From positions 1 through 52,152 of the forward strand of contig NZ_JAIOUP010000015.1 in the NCBI RefSeq assembly GCF_019931165.1: a DNA stretch of 52,152 bases, read 5' to 3'. Shown one piece after another: positions 40,711 through 50,387 of the stretch. The notes under the pieces are model-generated. The model saw only the letters and a list, made by a program, of their open reading frames with translations. It did no database searches and was not told where the DNA came from. The DNA is from Schnuerera sp. xch1 (GTDB lineage: Bacteria; Bacillota; Clostridia; Tissierellales; Tepidimicrobiaceae). The position numbers were made by a program, and so were the translations under genes. Within the stretch, counting starts at the first letter, position 1. Each line of letters starts with the position of its first letter.

Positions 40711-41103
40711 TTACCACCTAATTCTTAACCTAGTATAACCTTTCATAATCATATTTTCTATCCTTATTTTAAAATAACCCCTATAAAAATCTCTAGTCAC
40801 AGGTAATACCATAGTTATACCGACTATATCTGTTACAAACCCTGGTAACAATAGCAAAAATCCACCTATTAATATACTTAATCCTGCCAAAATTTCATCT
40901 CCAGGTATATTTCTTCTCGCCATTTCTCTATTTATATCTTGAATCACTAATTTCCCCTCAGTCTTTGCTAGATAATATCCTGCTACTCCTGTTAAAATTA
41001 CAATAATTAGAGTATTACCGAATCCTATGGTTTGAGATGATCTAATCAATATATATAGTTCTAATATAGGAATAATAAGCATTAACAAAATTAGTTTTCT
41101 CAT
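40711..41103 (-). CDS. fxsA: FxsA family membrane protein
   Basis: A 130-residue membrane protein of the FxsA family: an N-terminal helix (LILLMLIIPILELYILI), the GFGNTLIIVILTGVAGYYLAKTEG core and GFLLLLPGFVTDIVG. FxsA suppresses F exclusion of phage T7 in E. coli, but its normal role in Firmicutes is unknown. It overlaps the thioesterase gene by four bases (ATGA) at the end of the glycolytic gene run and is followed by a terminator. Confidence 0.9.
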   Translation of the reverse strand: MRKLILLMLIIPILELYILIRSSQTIGFGNTLIIVILTGVAGYYLAKTEGKLVIQDINREMARRNIPGDEILAGLSILIGGFLLLLPGFVTDIVGITMVLPVTRDFYRGYFKIRIENMIMKGYTRLRIRW

Positions 41104-41510
41104 ATTTTATCTCCTAACAACTCCCAGATATCTTTATGTTTTTTCTTAATATTTATAGGCCTAATATTCTTATCTACAAATGCATGTATAGTATAACCTT
41201 TTGCTAATAATACATTTTCATCTTTTTCAAATATAGAATACTCAAATTCTGATCTTACACCTGTTAGTTTCACCAATTTTGTTTTTATTATTATCTCATC
41301 ATCATACTTAGCTGGCTTTATATATTTACAATTTGCTTCTATTACAGCTATTAGTATTCCTCTGTCTTCCAACTCCACATATGTCATACCCATACTTCTA
41401 AGTAATTCTGTTCTACCTATCTCAAACCATGTAAAATAATTGCCATTATATACAATCCCCATCTGATCGGTTTCTTTATATCTTACTCTTATTACTGTAG
41501 TATTCTCCAT
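41100..41510 (-). CDS. acyl-CoA thioesterase of the YbgC/4HBT hotdog family
   Basis: A 136-residue single-hotdog thioesterase. The motif RVRYKETDQMGIVYNGNYFT contains the catalytic Asp and the conserved NxxY of YbgC-type enzymes, and ARTELLRSMG-like EIGRTELLRSMG follows. It hydrolyses acyl-CoA or acyl-ACP thioesters of unknown chain. It follows pyk by 13 bases and overlaps fxsA, so it is in the same operon; a direct link to glycolysis is not evident. Confidence 0.9.
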   Translation of the reverse strand: MENTTVIRVRYKETDQMGIVYNGNYFTWFEIGRTELLRSMGMTYVELEDRGILIAVIEANCKYIKPAKYDDEIIIKTKLVKLTGVRSEFEYSIFEKDENVLLAKGYTIHAFVDKNIRPINIKKKHKDIWELLGDKI

Positions 41511-41523
41511 ATTCTGACCACCT

Positions 41524-43284
41524 TTATAAAACTTGAGCTTCTCCTTTATATACTAATCCAGTAACTGCATCAACCGTTACTATATCACCATCTTTTAATA
41601 CTCTAGTAGCATCTGTAGCACCTACTATTGTTGATTTTTCAAAGTTCAACCCAACTATTGCTGCATGAGATGTTAATCCTCCTTGTTCAACTATTATAGC
41701 TTCAGCTTGTACCATATATTCTACCATATCTTTATCTGTGTATTCACAAACTAATATATCTCCTTTTCTAAACTTATTTTTCAAATCTTCTTTATGACTT
41801 CCAATACAAACCTTTCCACAAACAGATTCTTTACCTATGCCTGTTCCCTTTAATAATACTTTACCTATAGTATGAACTTTTAATAAATTAGTAGTTCCTG
41901 AAACACCTACAGGTATTCCAGCTGTTATAACTATTAAGTCTCCTTCTTTTATATATCCTTTTAACATTGCACTATGAATTGACATATCTATAACTTCATC
42001 TGTATTACTACTCTTAATAGATAAAACAGGATAAACTCCCCATACTAAAGCTAATTTTCTCATAACCCTTTCAGATGTAGTAGCTGCTATTATTGGAGCT
42101 TTTGGTCTAAACTTGGATACTGATTTAGATGTATATCCTGATGAAGTAGCTGTTACTATAGCACTTGCTTTTAAATCTTCTGCCGTAGTACATGTAGCTC
42201 TACTAATGGCATTAGTTGTTGATATATGATCATCTAGCTTCCTCTTAGATTTCAGTATATCTAAATATTCAGAAGATGTTTCAGTTCTAATTGCTATATT
42301 ATGCATTGTCTTCACGGCTTCTATTGGATACTTTCCTGCCGCAGTTTCTCCTGATAACATTATTGCATCGCTTCCATCAAGTATTGCATTAGCTACATCA
42401 GTCACTTCAGCTCTTGTAGGTCTAGGATTTCTTATCATAGAATCTAACATTTGAGTAGCTGTAATTACCGGTTTACCAGTTAAATTACACTTCCTAATGA
42501 TTTTTTTCTGAAGAAGTGGAATCTCTTCAGCTTCTATTTCAACCCCTAGATCTCCTCGCGCTACCATTATCCCATCTGAAGCTTCAATTATCTCGTCTAT
42601 ATTGTCAACACCTTCTTGATTTTCAATTTTAGAGATAATTTCTATATGCTCCCCATTATTTTCCTCTAGCACTTTTCTTATCTGTAACACATCATCTGCT
42701 TTTCTAATAAATGAAGCAGCCACAAAATCCACACCATTTTCTATACCAAATTTTATATCACTAATATCTTTTTCTGTCACTGCTGGCAAGTTAATAGGGA
42801 TATTAGGTACATTTACCCCTTTATGGTCTTTTAGTGTCCCACCGTTGAGAACAGTACACTTAATATCTGTTCCGTTAACAATTTCCTGAACTTTAAATTC
42901 TACTAAACCATCATCAATTAATATTTTATCTCCTTCTTTAACATCATTTGCTAATCCCTCATATGAAACACTGACTATAGACTGATCACCTTCTATATCT
43001 CTCGTAGTTAAAGTAAATGAATCTCCATCAGATAATATGGTTTCTTCCTCTTTAAAATTTCTCAACCTAATCTCTGGACCCTTTGTATCTAACATTATCG
43101 CTATAGGAAGTTCTAGTTCATCCCTTAATTTTTTTACTAAATCCATTCTCTTCTTATGTTCCTTATGATTCCCATGCGAAAAGTTAAGTCTAGCTACATT
43201 TAATCCGTTTAAAAATAATTCTTTTAAAATCTCTTCTTTTTCAGATGCTGGACCTAAAGTACAAACAATCTTAGTTCTTTTCAC
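41524..43284 (-). CDS. pyk: pyruvate kinase with C-terminal PEP-utiliser domain
   Basis: A 586-residue pyruvate kinase, converting PEP and ADP to pyruvate and ATP. Core motifs: KIVCTLGPAS, IMLDTKGPEIR, ISKIENQEGVDNI, MVARGDLGVE and ITATQMLDSMI. It is about 110 residues longer than the E. coli enzyme because of a C-terminal PEP-utiliser mobile domain with GGLTSHAAIVG, as in Bacillus and clostridia. It follows pfkA by 16 bases, so the two irreversible glycolytic steps are co-expressed. AGGGGTGATA precedes ATG 43284. Confidence 0.98.
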   Translation of the reverse strand: MKRTKIVCTLGPASEKEEILKELFLNGLNVARLNFSHGNHKEHKKRMDLVKKLRDELELPIAIMLDTKGPEIRLRNFKEEETILSDGDSFTLTTRDIEGDQSIVSVSYEGLANDVKEGDKILIDDGLVEFKVQEIVNGTDIKCTVLNGGTLKDHKGVNVPNIPINLPAVTEKDISDIKFGIENGVDFVAASFIRKADDVLQIRKVLEENNGEHIEIISKIENQEGVDNIDEIIEASDGIMVARGDLGVEIEAEEIPLLQKKIIRKCNLTGKPVITATQMLDSMIRNPRPTRAEVTDVANAILDGSDAIMLSGETAAGKYPIEAVKTMHNIAIRTETSSEYLDILKSKRKLDDHISTTNAISRATCTTAEDLKASAIVTATSSGYTSKSVSKFRPKAPIIAATTSERVMRKLALVWGVYPVLSIKSSNTDEVIDMSIHSAMLKGYIKEGDLIVITAGIPVGVSGTTNLLKVHTIGKVLLKGTGIGKESVCGKVCIGSHKEDLKNKFRKGDILVCEYTDKDMVEYMVQAEAIIVEQGGLTSHAAIVGLNFEKSTIVGATDATRVLKDGDIVTVDAVTGLVYKGEAQVL

Positions 43285-43300
43285 AATATCACCCCTCAGC

Positions 43301-44260
43301 TTAAATTGAAAGTATTTTTGCTATTTCATACATAGATGTATCAAAATCTTTCTTAGTATTCAATGCTTCTTCTAAGTCTATACTGAATATTTCGTTACAT
43401 TTTATTCCTAAAGCTTTTCCACTTATATTAGATATCAATAATTCCACTGCTTTATTTCCCATTTTGCTTGCTAAAATCCTATCATAGGCTGTAGGCATAC
43501 CACCTCTTTGAATATGTCCAAGTATAGTAACTCTAGTATCTGTATCAGCTTTATCCTGAATTGATTCTGCTACCTCATATGCATTTCCCACTCCTTCAGC
43601 CAATACAATTATATGGTGTAGTTTACCTCTATTTTTACCTTGGATCACTCTTTTACATACTTCATCTATATCAAATTCAACTTCTGGAACAATTATGCTT
43701 TCTGCTCCACCAGCTAGTCCTGCATAAAGAGCTATATCACCACATTCTCTACCCATTACTTCAACTATATTAGCCCTTCCATGGGATGTAGATGTATCCC
43801 TTAACTTGCTTATCGCATCTATAACAGTTTCTACTGCAGTATAAAATCCAATAGTATGATCAGTATATCCCATATCATTATCAATAGTACAGGGAATGCA
43901 TATAGTTGGTACTCCTGAGTCATTTAATTTTTTTGCACCTCTAAATGTACCATCCCCTCCTAACACCACTAATCCATCAATATTAAATACTCTTAATATG
44001 TTTACTGCCTTGTTAAAACCCTTTTCATTCATAAATTCCTCTGACCTAGCACTCCTTAACATAGTTCCGCCTCTATGAATTATATCAGCCACAGAAGATA
44101 AATTCATCTCCTCTATCTTTCCATTGATAAGTCCATTATATCCTTCTTTTATCCCTAGAATATTTAATTTATTATAAATAGATGTTCTCACAACGGATCT
44201 AATGGCGGCATTCATTCCAGGAGCATCTCCTCCACTTGTTAAAATTCCTATTGTTTTCAT
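43301..44260 (-). CDS. pfkA: ATP-dependent 6-phosphofructokinase
   Basis: A 319-residue PfkA, phosphorylating fructose 6-phosphate. [16 protein letters not shown] and [10 protein letters not shown] form the ATP site. The catalytic TIDND is present ([19 protein letters not shown]); the usual PGTD after it is replaced by GYTD, a clostridial-type variant. [19 protein letters not shown] and [14 protein letters not shown] are conserved. It leads the operon with pyk, and a small DUF2007-like gene precedes it. AGGAGGACAAAG stands before ATG 44260. Confidence 0.97.
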   Translation of the reverse strand: MKTIGILTSGGDAPGMNAAIRSVVRTSIYNKLNILGIKEGYNGLINGKIEEMNLSSVADIIHRGGTMLRSARSEEFMNEKGFNKAVNILRVFNIDGLVVLGGDGTFRGAKKLNDSGVPTICIPCTIDNDMGYTDHTIGFYTAVETVIDAISKLRDTSTSHGRANIVEVMGRECGDIALYAGLAGGAESIIVPEVEFDIDEVCKRVIQGKNRGKLHHIIVLAEGVGNAYEVAESIQDKADTDTRVTILGHIQRGGMPTAYDRILASKMGNKAVELLISNISGKALGIKCNEIFSIDLEEALNTKKDFDTSMYEIAKILSI

Positions 44261-44287
44261 ACTTTGTCCTCCTATATTAATAAATAT

Positions 44288-44482
44288 TTAAATAATTTCT
44301 AAATCAAATAGAACTGCTTGTATCTCATCAGCTTCAAACTCAGGAATCAATACTTCATATAAATCTTGATCATCTTCTTTACAAAATAACTTTAACTTTA
44401 CTAAAAATCCTTCTTCTTTTAATGCTTTCTCAATTTTTTGCGCTGCATCCAATCCTGTAGCTAAATAAACTGCAGTCCACAT
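44288..44482 (-). CDS. small DUF2007/ACT-like conserved protein
   Basis: A 64-residue protein: VYLATGLDAAQKIEKALKEE followed by FLVKLKLFCKE and YEVLIPEFEADEIQAVLFDL. The pattern (beta-alpha-beta with an E-rich C-terminal helix) matches small proteins that sit between dnaE and pfkA in many clostridia and resemble DUF2007. Its function is unknown. Conserved neighbourhood supports it as real. GGAGAATGTAAAG precedes the ATG. Confidence 0.72.
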   Translation of the reverse strand: MWTAVYLATGLDAAQKIEKALKEEGFLVKLKLFCKEDDQDLYEVLIPEFEADEIQAVLFDLEII

Positions 44483-44568
44483 CTTTACATTCTCCTAACT
44501 ACATATTAAAAAATATGACATCTAAATCCTTATATTTATAATTATATTATAATTTTGCTACAATTTTT

Positions 44569-47500
44569 TCATGAAACCCTAACATTATTCTTTCCTAACA
44601 TTTTAGCTAATTCGTCAAATAATGATTTTTGTTTCTTGTCAACCCACAAATCTCTTTGAGCCATAACTGTTTTATCACTCTCTTCCATGTATACATACAC
44701 AGGAGTTTCTCCTCTGTATTTAGATAGTATTTCCTTTATGGATTCGAATGTGTCTAGTGATTTTCCTTTACAAATCTTTAAATAGACTTTTCCTTTCTTA
44801 TACTTAGCTAATTGAGTAAGTTTTTCACATATTATTTTAGGTTCATCTTCTTCACTTGCACTAATCTTTCCTTCAATTACTACAAGACTATCTTCCTCTA
44901 TCAATCTACTATATCTATCATAAGTAGCTGGAAATACAATACATTCTATTGCACCATATAAATCTTCTAAAGTGATAAATGCCATCATATTATTGTTCTT
45001 AGTTATTTTATTCTTCTTTGTATTTACAATACCACCTATCCTCACTCTTTTTCCATCTATATTTCTAGATATAGCATCTGCTAAATGATCTTGAACTTGC
45101 AATATCTCTGAAGTATTCATTGTAGAAATTTGTTTTAACTCCTCTTCATAAGGCTTTAGAGGATGCCCACTTATATATATTCCTAATGTCTCTTTCTCCA
45201 TAGTTAATAAATTCTTTTGTGAAAACTCTTTTAAATCTGGTAAATTATCTTCTGACAATTTAGTGTCTATTGTTTCAAATATTGAAAACTGTCCTCTTAT
45301 ATTTCTCTTTCTATCTGAATGAATACCATCTATAGTCTTTTCAAATATAGCCAATAACTGTGCTCTATTTCCGCCTAAACTATTCATAGCTCCACATTTT
45401 ATCAAACTTTCTATGGCTCTTTTATTCATCAAAGAAGGATTAATATTTTCAATTCTTTCACAAAAATCTGTAAAGCTACTAAATGGAGATTCCTTTCTTA
45501 CTCTTATAATTCCATCTATCAAACCTTCTCCTACATTTTTAACTGCCATTAGTCCAAATCTAATCTTCCCGTTTACCACTGTGAATTTTTTAAAGCTTTC
45601 ATTAATATCTGGAGGTAATACTTCTATTCCTAGTCTTTTGCACTCCTGAATATATAGCGAAACAGAATTTGTATTCCCCATTACACTACTTATTAGAGCG
45701 GCCATAAATTCTACAGGGTAGTAATATTTCAACCAAGCAGTTCTATAAGCTACTACTGCATAAGCTGCTGAGTGAGATTTATTAAAGGCATATTTAGCAA
45801 AATCAATCATCAGATCATATATTTTATTAGCAGTTTTTTCATCTACCCCATTTCTTAATGCTCCACTTATCACTACTTCGCCTTTTTCATTAGTTTCTCC
45901 ATATATAAATCTCTTTCTTTCTTCCTCCATTACACCCATTTTCTTCTTACCCATGGCACGCCTTAATAAATCAGCTCTCCCCATGGTGAATCCGCCAATG
46001 TCCCTTACTATCTGCATTACCTGTTCTTGGTATACAATACAACCATAAGTTACATCTAAAATTGGCTTAAGTTTGGAATGTAAATACTCTATATTATCAG
46101 GATTATTCTTATTTGCAATATACTGAGGAATTTGATTCATTGGTCCTGGTCTGAACAAAGAATTGGCTGCTATTAAGTTCTCAAATTTACTTGGTTTTAA
46201 TTCCTTTAAGAATTGTCTCATGCCAGCACTTTCAAACTGGAAGATACCCAGGGTATCTCCTCTTGCAAACATTTCTAAAACTCTTGAATCCTCGTAATTT
46301 AAATCAGAAAAGTCTATTTTGATTCCATGGTCTTTTTCAACTAAATCTATAGCATCCCTAATAACTGTCAAAGTTCTTAACCCTAAAAAATCCATCTTCA
46401 ACAGGCCTAGTTCTTCTAATTCTATCATATTAAATTGTGTAGTAATAGCATCTTTATTTCTCGATAAAGGTACATAATTAGTAATAGGCTCCTTTGAAAT
46501 TACCACTCCTGCTGCATGAGTAGATGTATGCCTTGGCAATCCTTCTACCGCCATAGCTAAGTCAAGGAGATGCTTAATCTCATCTCTCGACTCATACATT
46601 TCTCTTAAAGATTTATTTATTTCTAACGCTTTTGATATTGTAATACCCAATTCCATAGGTATTTGTTTGGCTATATAGTCAACTTCCCCATAAGGCATAT
46701 TTATTGCTCTACCTATATCTCGTATAGCCCCACGAGCAGCCATAGTACCAAATGTAGCTATTTGTGCTACTCTATCTTCTCCATATTTTTCTACTACATA
46801 ATCTATCACTTCTTCTCTTCTTTCATAACAAAAATCTATATCTATATCCGGCATTGATACCCTTTCAGGATTTAAAAACCTTTCAAATAATAAATCATGT
46901 TCTAATGGGTCTATGTCAATGATTCCTATTGCATAGGATACAATGCTTCCCGCTGCAGAGCCTCTACCAGGTCCTACCATTATTCCATTGTCCTTTGCAA
47001 ATTTAATAAAATCCCATACTATTAAAAAATAGTCCACATATCCCATTTCTACTATAGTATTAAATTCAAAATCAAATCTATCCCTTATTTCCGAGGTGAT
47101 CCTTTCATACCTATTCTGTAATCCTTCTATACAAAGCTTTTTTAAATATTCTACATTAGTATACCCTTCTGGTACCTCATATTCAGGTAAATGTAACGTA
47201 TCAAAATCTATATCAACATTACATCTTTCACCTATCCATACTGTATTTCTTAAAGCTTCCTTTATATTGCTAAAAATGCTTTCCATTTCATAGTAAGATT
47301 TTAGATAAAATTCATCTGAAGGGAACTTCATTCTATCTTCTTCATTAATAGTCTTCCCAGTTTGAATACACAAAAGAGTATCATGAACTATTGCATCCTC
47401 TTTTTTTAAATAATGAACATCGTTGGTTGCTACTAATGGTATACCAGTTTCTTTGCTTAACTTTATCAGTTTATCATTTATTTCTTTTTGTTCATCCATG

Positions 47501-48042
47501 CCATGATCTTGTAATTCCAAAAAGAAATTATCCTGTCCAAAGATCTGGTTATATTTAAGGGATATTTCTTTAGCCTTCTCATAATTTCCATTTAGTAAAT
47601 ATTGCTGTACCTCTCCAGCTAGACATCCACTTAATGCTATAATTCCTTCACTATATTTTTTCAATACTTCATGATCTACTCTTGGTTTATAGTAAAATCC
47701 ATTAACGTATCCTTCTGAAACTATTTTTATTAAATTCCCATATCCAGTATTATTTTCGGCTAATAATACTAAATGATATTGATTTTTATCCTTAGGCTCC
47801 TTTTCAGTGTATTTATTCATAGCGACGTAGACTTCACAACCTAATATTGGCTTCATTTCTTTTTCTTTAGCCTTCTTATAAAAATCAATCACTCCAAACA
47901 TAGATCCATGATCTGTTATAGCTATTGTATCCATGCCTAATTCCTTAGTCCTATCTAATAGATTCCCTATTCTACTAGAACCATCTAATAAACTATATTC
48001 CGTATGCACATGTAAATGAACAAATTTATTATTATACTCCAT
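44569..48042 (-). CDS. dnaE: DNA polymerase III alpha subunit DnaE
   Basis: A 1157-residue replicative polymerase of the DnaE type (bacterial C family). The N-terminal PHP domain starts FVHLHVHTEYSLLDGSSRIG with AITDHGSMFG. The palm holds GPGRGSAAGSIVSYA and PDIDIDFCYERREEVIDYV, the catalytic aspartates. LFRPGPMNQIPQYI, helix-hairpin-helix and an OB domain (RVRIGGIVNTKKNKI) follow. It lacks the PolC-type exonuclease; in Firmicutes DnaE extends primers next to PolC. It is monocistronic or leads the pfkA-pyk operon. Confidence 0.97.
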   Translation of the reverse strand: MEYNNKFVHLHVHTEYSLLDGSSRIGNLLDRTKELGMDTIAITDHGSMFGVIDFYKKAKEKEMKPILGCEVYVAMNKYTEKEPKDKNQYHLVLLAENNTGYGNLIKIVSEGYVNGFYYKPRVDHEVLKKYSEGIIALSGCLAGEVQQYLLNGNYEKAKEISLKYNQIFGQDNFFLELQDHGMDEQKEINDKLIKLSKETGIPLVATNDVHYLKKEDAIVHDTLLCIQTGKTINEEDRMKFPSDEFYLKSYYEMESIFSNIKEALRNTVWIGERCNVDIDFDTLHLPEYEVPEGYTNVEYLKKLCIEGLQNRYERITSEIRDRFDFEFNTIVEMGYVDYFLIVWDFIKFAKDNGIMVGPGRGSAAGSIVSYAIGIIDIDPLEHDLLFERFLNPERVSMPDIDIDFCYERREEVIDYVVEKYGEDRVAQIATFGTMAARGAIRDIGRAINMPYGEVDYIAKQIPMELGITISKALEINKSLREMYESRDEIKHLLDLAMAVEGLPRHTSTHAAGVVISKEPITNYVPLSRNKDAITTQFNMIELEELGLLKMDFLGLRTLTVIRDAIDLVEKDHGIKIDFSDLNYEDSRVLEMFARGDTLGIFQFESAGMRQFLKELKPSKFENLIAANSLFRPGPMNQIPQYIANKNNPDNIEYLHSKLKPILDVTYGCIVYQEQVMQIVRDIGGFTMGRADLLRRAMGKKKMGVMEEERKRFIYGETNEKGEVVISGALRNGVDEKTANKIYDLMIDFAKYAFNKSHSAAYAVVAYRTAWLKYYYPVEFMAALISSVMGNTNSVSLYIQECKRLGIEVLPPDINESFKKFTVVNGKIRFGLMAVKNVGEGLIDGIIRVRKESPFSSFTDFCERIENINPSLMNKRAIESLIKCGAMNSLGGNRAQLLAIFEKTIDGIHSDRKRNIRGQFSIFETIDTKLSEDNLPDLKEFSQKNLLTMEKETLGIYISGHPLKPYEEELKQISTMNTSEILQVQDHLADAISRNIDGKRVRIGGIVNTKKNKITKNNNMMAFITLEDLYGAIECIVFPATYDRYSRLIEEDSLVVIEGKISASEEDEPKIICEKLTQLAKYKKGKVYLKICKGKSLDTFESIKEILSKYRGETPVYVYMEESDKTVMAQRDLWVDKKQKSLFDELAKMLGKNNVRVS

Positions 48043-48178
48043 AGTAAAACCCTTCCTGATTTTATTTATACCTATATTTTATCATAAATAGATATAAATA
48101 AAACTACAATCTGATAATCTGTTATTGATGTGATTTTTATGATAAAATAAATATATCAAAAGTTTTGGAGGTCTAAAG

Positions 48179-48559
48179 ATGAACGATATAATAGTTACAA
48201 ACAACAAAGATGTTTATGAAAAATACAAAGATGATTTTGAAATAGTATATAATGAAAAGTATACTTACTTGGATGTACTAAAATATGTAAGAAATCAAAT
48301 CCATAATGGGCATAAACTAACCACGCATCCCCTATCAGGTAGTGTTAAGCCTAATGAAACGCCTTATAAAACAATAATGATAAGTAAAGAAAAAAATAAA
48401 ATGGATTATGATAGTTTAACGATAATTGAAGATAGTATTAATACAACAAAAAAATTTATAGATAACAAGCCTACACCTAATTGGCCTGAAGAAATACTTG
48501 CTGATTTTAGAGTAATAGACTTATCGTTAATAGAAAACGTGATTAATAAAATAATCTAA
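48179..48559 (+). CDS. GrdX family protein
   Basis: A 126-residue protein with the GrdX signature: VTNNKDVYEKYKDDFEI, YLDVLKYVRNQIHNGHKL, then TTHPLSGSVKPNETPYKTI. GrdX is encoded in glycine/betaine reductase loci of Stickland fermenters, but its role is not known. Here no grd genes are visible, so this is an isolated copy. GGAGG precedes ATG 48179. It is transcribed away from dnaE and converges on the HPr gene at a large palindromic terminator. Confidence 0.82.
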   Translation: MNDIIVTNNKDVYEKYKDDFEIVYNEKYTYLDVLKYVRNQIHNGHKLTTHPLSGSVKPNETPYKTIMISKEKNKMDYDSLTIIEDSINTTKKFIDNKPTPNWPEEILADFRVIDLSLIENVINKII

Positions 48560-48562
48560 TGA

Positions 48563-48600
48563 TAAATAATAACCCCTTATATATAAGGGGTTATTATTTA
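48563..48600. terminator. 38-bp perfect palindrome, bidirectional terminator
   Basis: 48563-48581 and 48582-48600 are perfect reverse complements (19 bp each, AACCCCTTATA in the arm). It separates the GrdX gene from the convergent HPr gene, whose stop codon at 48598-48600 forms its outer edge. Confidence 0.9.
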
Positions 48601-48864
48601 TAGATCATTTAAACCATTTTCTACTAGGTCTATCAACTCTTCAATAGCTTGTTTTTCATCTACGCCATTTGCTATTATAGTAATCTCTTCTCCATCAAAT
48701 GCTCCTAAAGACATAACCCCTATAATACTCTTACCATTTACCTTTTTGCCATTGAATTCTATATATACATTACAAGAAAACTTATTTGCAGTTTGCACAA
48801 ATACTGCTGCTGGTCTTGCATGTAGTCCTACTTCATTGTTTAAAATTACATTTTTTGATATCAA
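48598..48864 (-). CDS. HPr family phosphocarrier protein
   Basis: An 88-residue HPr with both regulatory sites: the active His in GLHARPAAVFVQ (His-15 position) and a Ser at the HPrK site, GKSIIGVMSLGAFDGEEI. Having the His rules out a plain Crh, which has Gln. It lies directly after whiA (2-base gap), the usual place of Crh-like genes in Firmicutes, so it could act in catabolite control as well as PTS transport. Which HPr role it plays cannot be told from sequence alone. Confidence 0.92.
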   Translation of the reverse strand: MISKNVILNNEVGLHARPAAVFVQTANKFSCNVYIEFNGKKVNGKSIIGVMSLGAFDGEEITIIANGVDEKQAIEELIDLVENGLNDL

Positions 48865-48866
48865 TT

Positions 48867-49823
48867 TTACTTCTCCTTTCTCTTCAAATCCTCAGCAATT
48901 TTTTCAATCCTTCTAAATCTATGATTGACTCCTGATTTACTTACAGGTGATTTAAGCATAGCTCCTAATTCTTTTAAACTAGCATCTCTATTTTCTAATC
49001 TTAATCGTGCTATTTCCTGCAAGTTTACAGAAAGTTTATCGATTCCAATCTTATTATCTATATATTCAATATTCTCAACTTGTCTTATAGATGCGTCTAT
49101 AGTTTTACTTAAATTAGCAGTTTCACAGTTTACAAGCCTATTTATATTATTTCTAACATCCTTGAAAACCCTCACATCCTCAAATTTAAGCAGTGATTGA
49201 TGAGCACCTATTATATTAAGCACATCTACTATCTGTTCTCCTTCTTTTAAATATACTACATGGTTTTCCTTTCTTATAACTACCTTAGCATTTAAATTGA
49301 ATGAATTTATTATTTCTAGTAAATCATCGCTATGTTCTTCATTATTGGTAACAAATTCTAAATGATAGGACTTTTCTGGGTCGCTTATAGAACCACCACC
49401 TAAAAATGCTCCCCTTATATAAGCTCTTTTGCAACACCTATTCTTCACTAAAACCTTCGGAGCTCTATAAGCAACGACATAATCACTATCTTTTTCGTCT
49501 GTTATAAATCCTATATCTTTTAATATTTTCTTTGTCATATTCCCATTAGGTACAACTATTAAATAATTGTTATTTTTCTTCAATTGTCTATTTCTTCTTA
49601 CCATTACTTCAACATCTGTCTTATATAGCATCTTGAGTAGAGTAAATATCCTTCTGGCAACAGCAGCATTTTCAGTAACAAATTTTAAACTTATTCTCTT
49701 CATTCCTGAAATTTGTATTGTACTATTCATTCGTACAATAGCTGCAACTTCAGCTATAGCACAACATCTATTGTCAATAGATAATCTCGATATTTCATTT
49801 TTTGTAATTGATGAAAAAGACAT
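48867..49823 (-). CDS. whiA: DNA-binding protein WhiA
   Basis: A 318-residue WhiA. The N-terminal degenerate LAGLIDADG-type domain is seen in CAIAEVAAIVRMNSTIQISG and RAYIRGAFLGGGSISDPEKS; the C-terminal HTH is in LKELGAMLKSPVSKSGVNHR. WhiA controls cell division and chromosome segregation in Gram-positive bacteria. The usual rapZ-yvcK-whiA-crh set is reduced here to a NUDIX gene upstream and HPr downstream. GGAGAGATA precedes ATG 49823. Confidence 0.96.
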   Translation of the reverse strand: MSFSSITKNEISRLSIDNRCCAIAEVAAIVRMNSTIQISGMKRISLKFVTENAAVARRIFTLLKMLYKTDVEVMVRRNRQLKKNNNYLIVVPNGNMTKKILKDIGFITDEKDSDYVVAYRAPKVLVKNRCCKRAYIRGAFLGGGSISDPEKSYHLEFVTNNEEHSDDLLEIINSFNLNAKVVIRKENHVVYLKEGEQIVDVLNIIGAHQSLLKFEDVRVFKDVRNNINRLVNCETANLSKTIDASIRQVENIEYIDNKIGIDKLSVNLQEIARLRLENRDASLKELGAMLKSPVSKSGVNHRFRRIEKIAEDLKRKEK

Positions 49824-49844
49824 TTTATCTCTCCTACTTCCATT

Positions 49845-50255
49845 TTATAAAAATTTTAAAGCTTTTTTTATAATCTTTCTTTCATCCCTATATTTTACCA
49901 GTTTTATCACCTTATCCTTATGGACAAATCGAGCTTCTACAAAGCCTTCTCTTTTTTGAGGCACAGATTCCATACTATTGGTTTCCATAAGGTACCAATG
50001 AACAGTCTTGTAAACGGTTTCATTTCCTTTAATATTCTTATAGGTAAAATGGACCATACCTATATATCTAATAATCTCTGCTTTTACTCCGCTCTCTTCA
50101 AATACTTCTCTTATAGCAGTGTCGCGAATATCTTCATCTTTTTCTATTCTCCCTTTAGGCAATACCCAATCTCCATTAAATTTTTTCAATAACAATATTG
50201 CATTGCCAAATATAACAACACCCCCAGCGCTAACCTCTTCGAACACTGAAACCAT
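49845..50255 (-). CDS. NUDIX hydrolase
   Basis: A 136-residue NUDIX hydrolase. The Nudix box is intact: GRIEKDEDIRDTAIREVFEE followed by SGV (GX5EX7REUXEEXGU), which places the metal-binding Glu residues. Substrate may be a nucleoside diphosphate derivative or dinucleoside polyphosphate; the WVLPKG opening is typical of Ap4A-like hydrolases. It precedes whiA by 21 bases and is probably in its operon. Confidence 0.93.
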   Translation of the reverse strand: MVSVFEEVSAGGVVIFGNAILLLKKFNGDWVLPKGRIEKDEDIRDTAIREVFEESGVKAEIIRYIGMVHFTYKNIKGNETVYKTVHWYLMETNSMESVPQKREGFVEARFVHKDKVIKLVKYRDERKIIKKALKFL

Positions 50256-50387
50256 CTCCTATTAATAATAACTATACGGATATTAAAGTTATTATACTAC
50301 AAATAAGAATATTATGCTAAATAATTTTTAAATATCGACTATAATATAGTATTATAATAGTATATATAAAGTTAAAGGAGGCTTTTT

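Noticed and set aside
48598-48864. Crh rather than HPr
   Set aside because: Position after whiA suggested Crh, but the active-site His in GLHARPA is present, whereas Crh has Gln.
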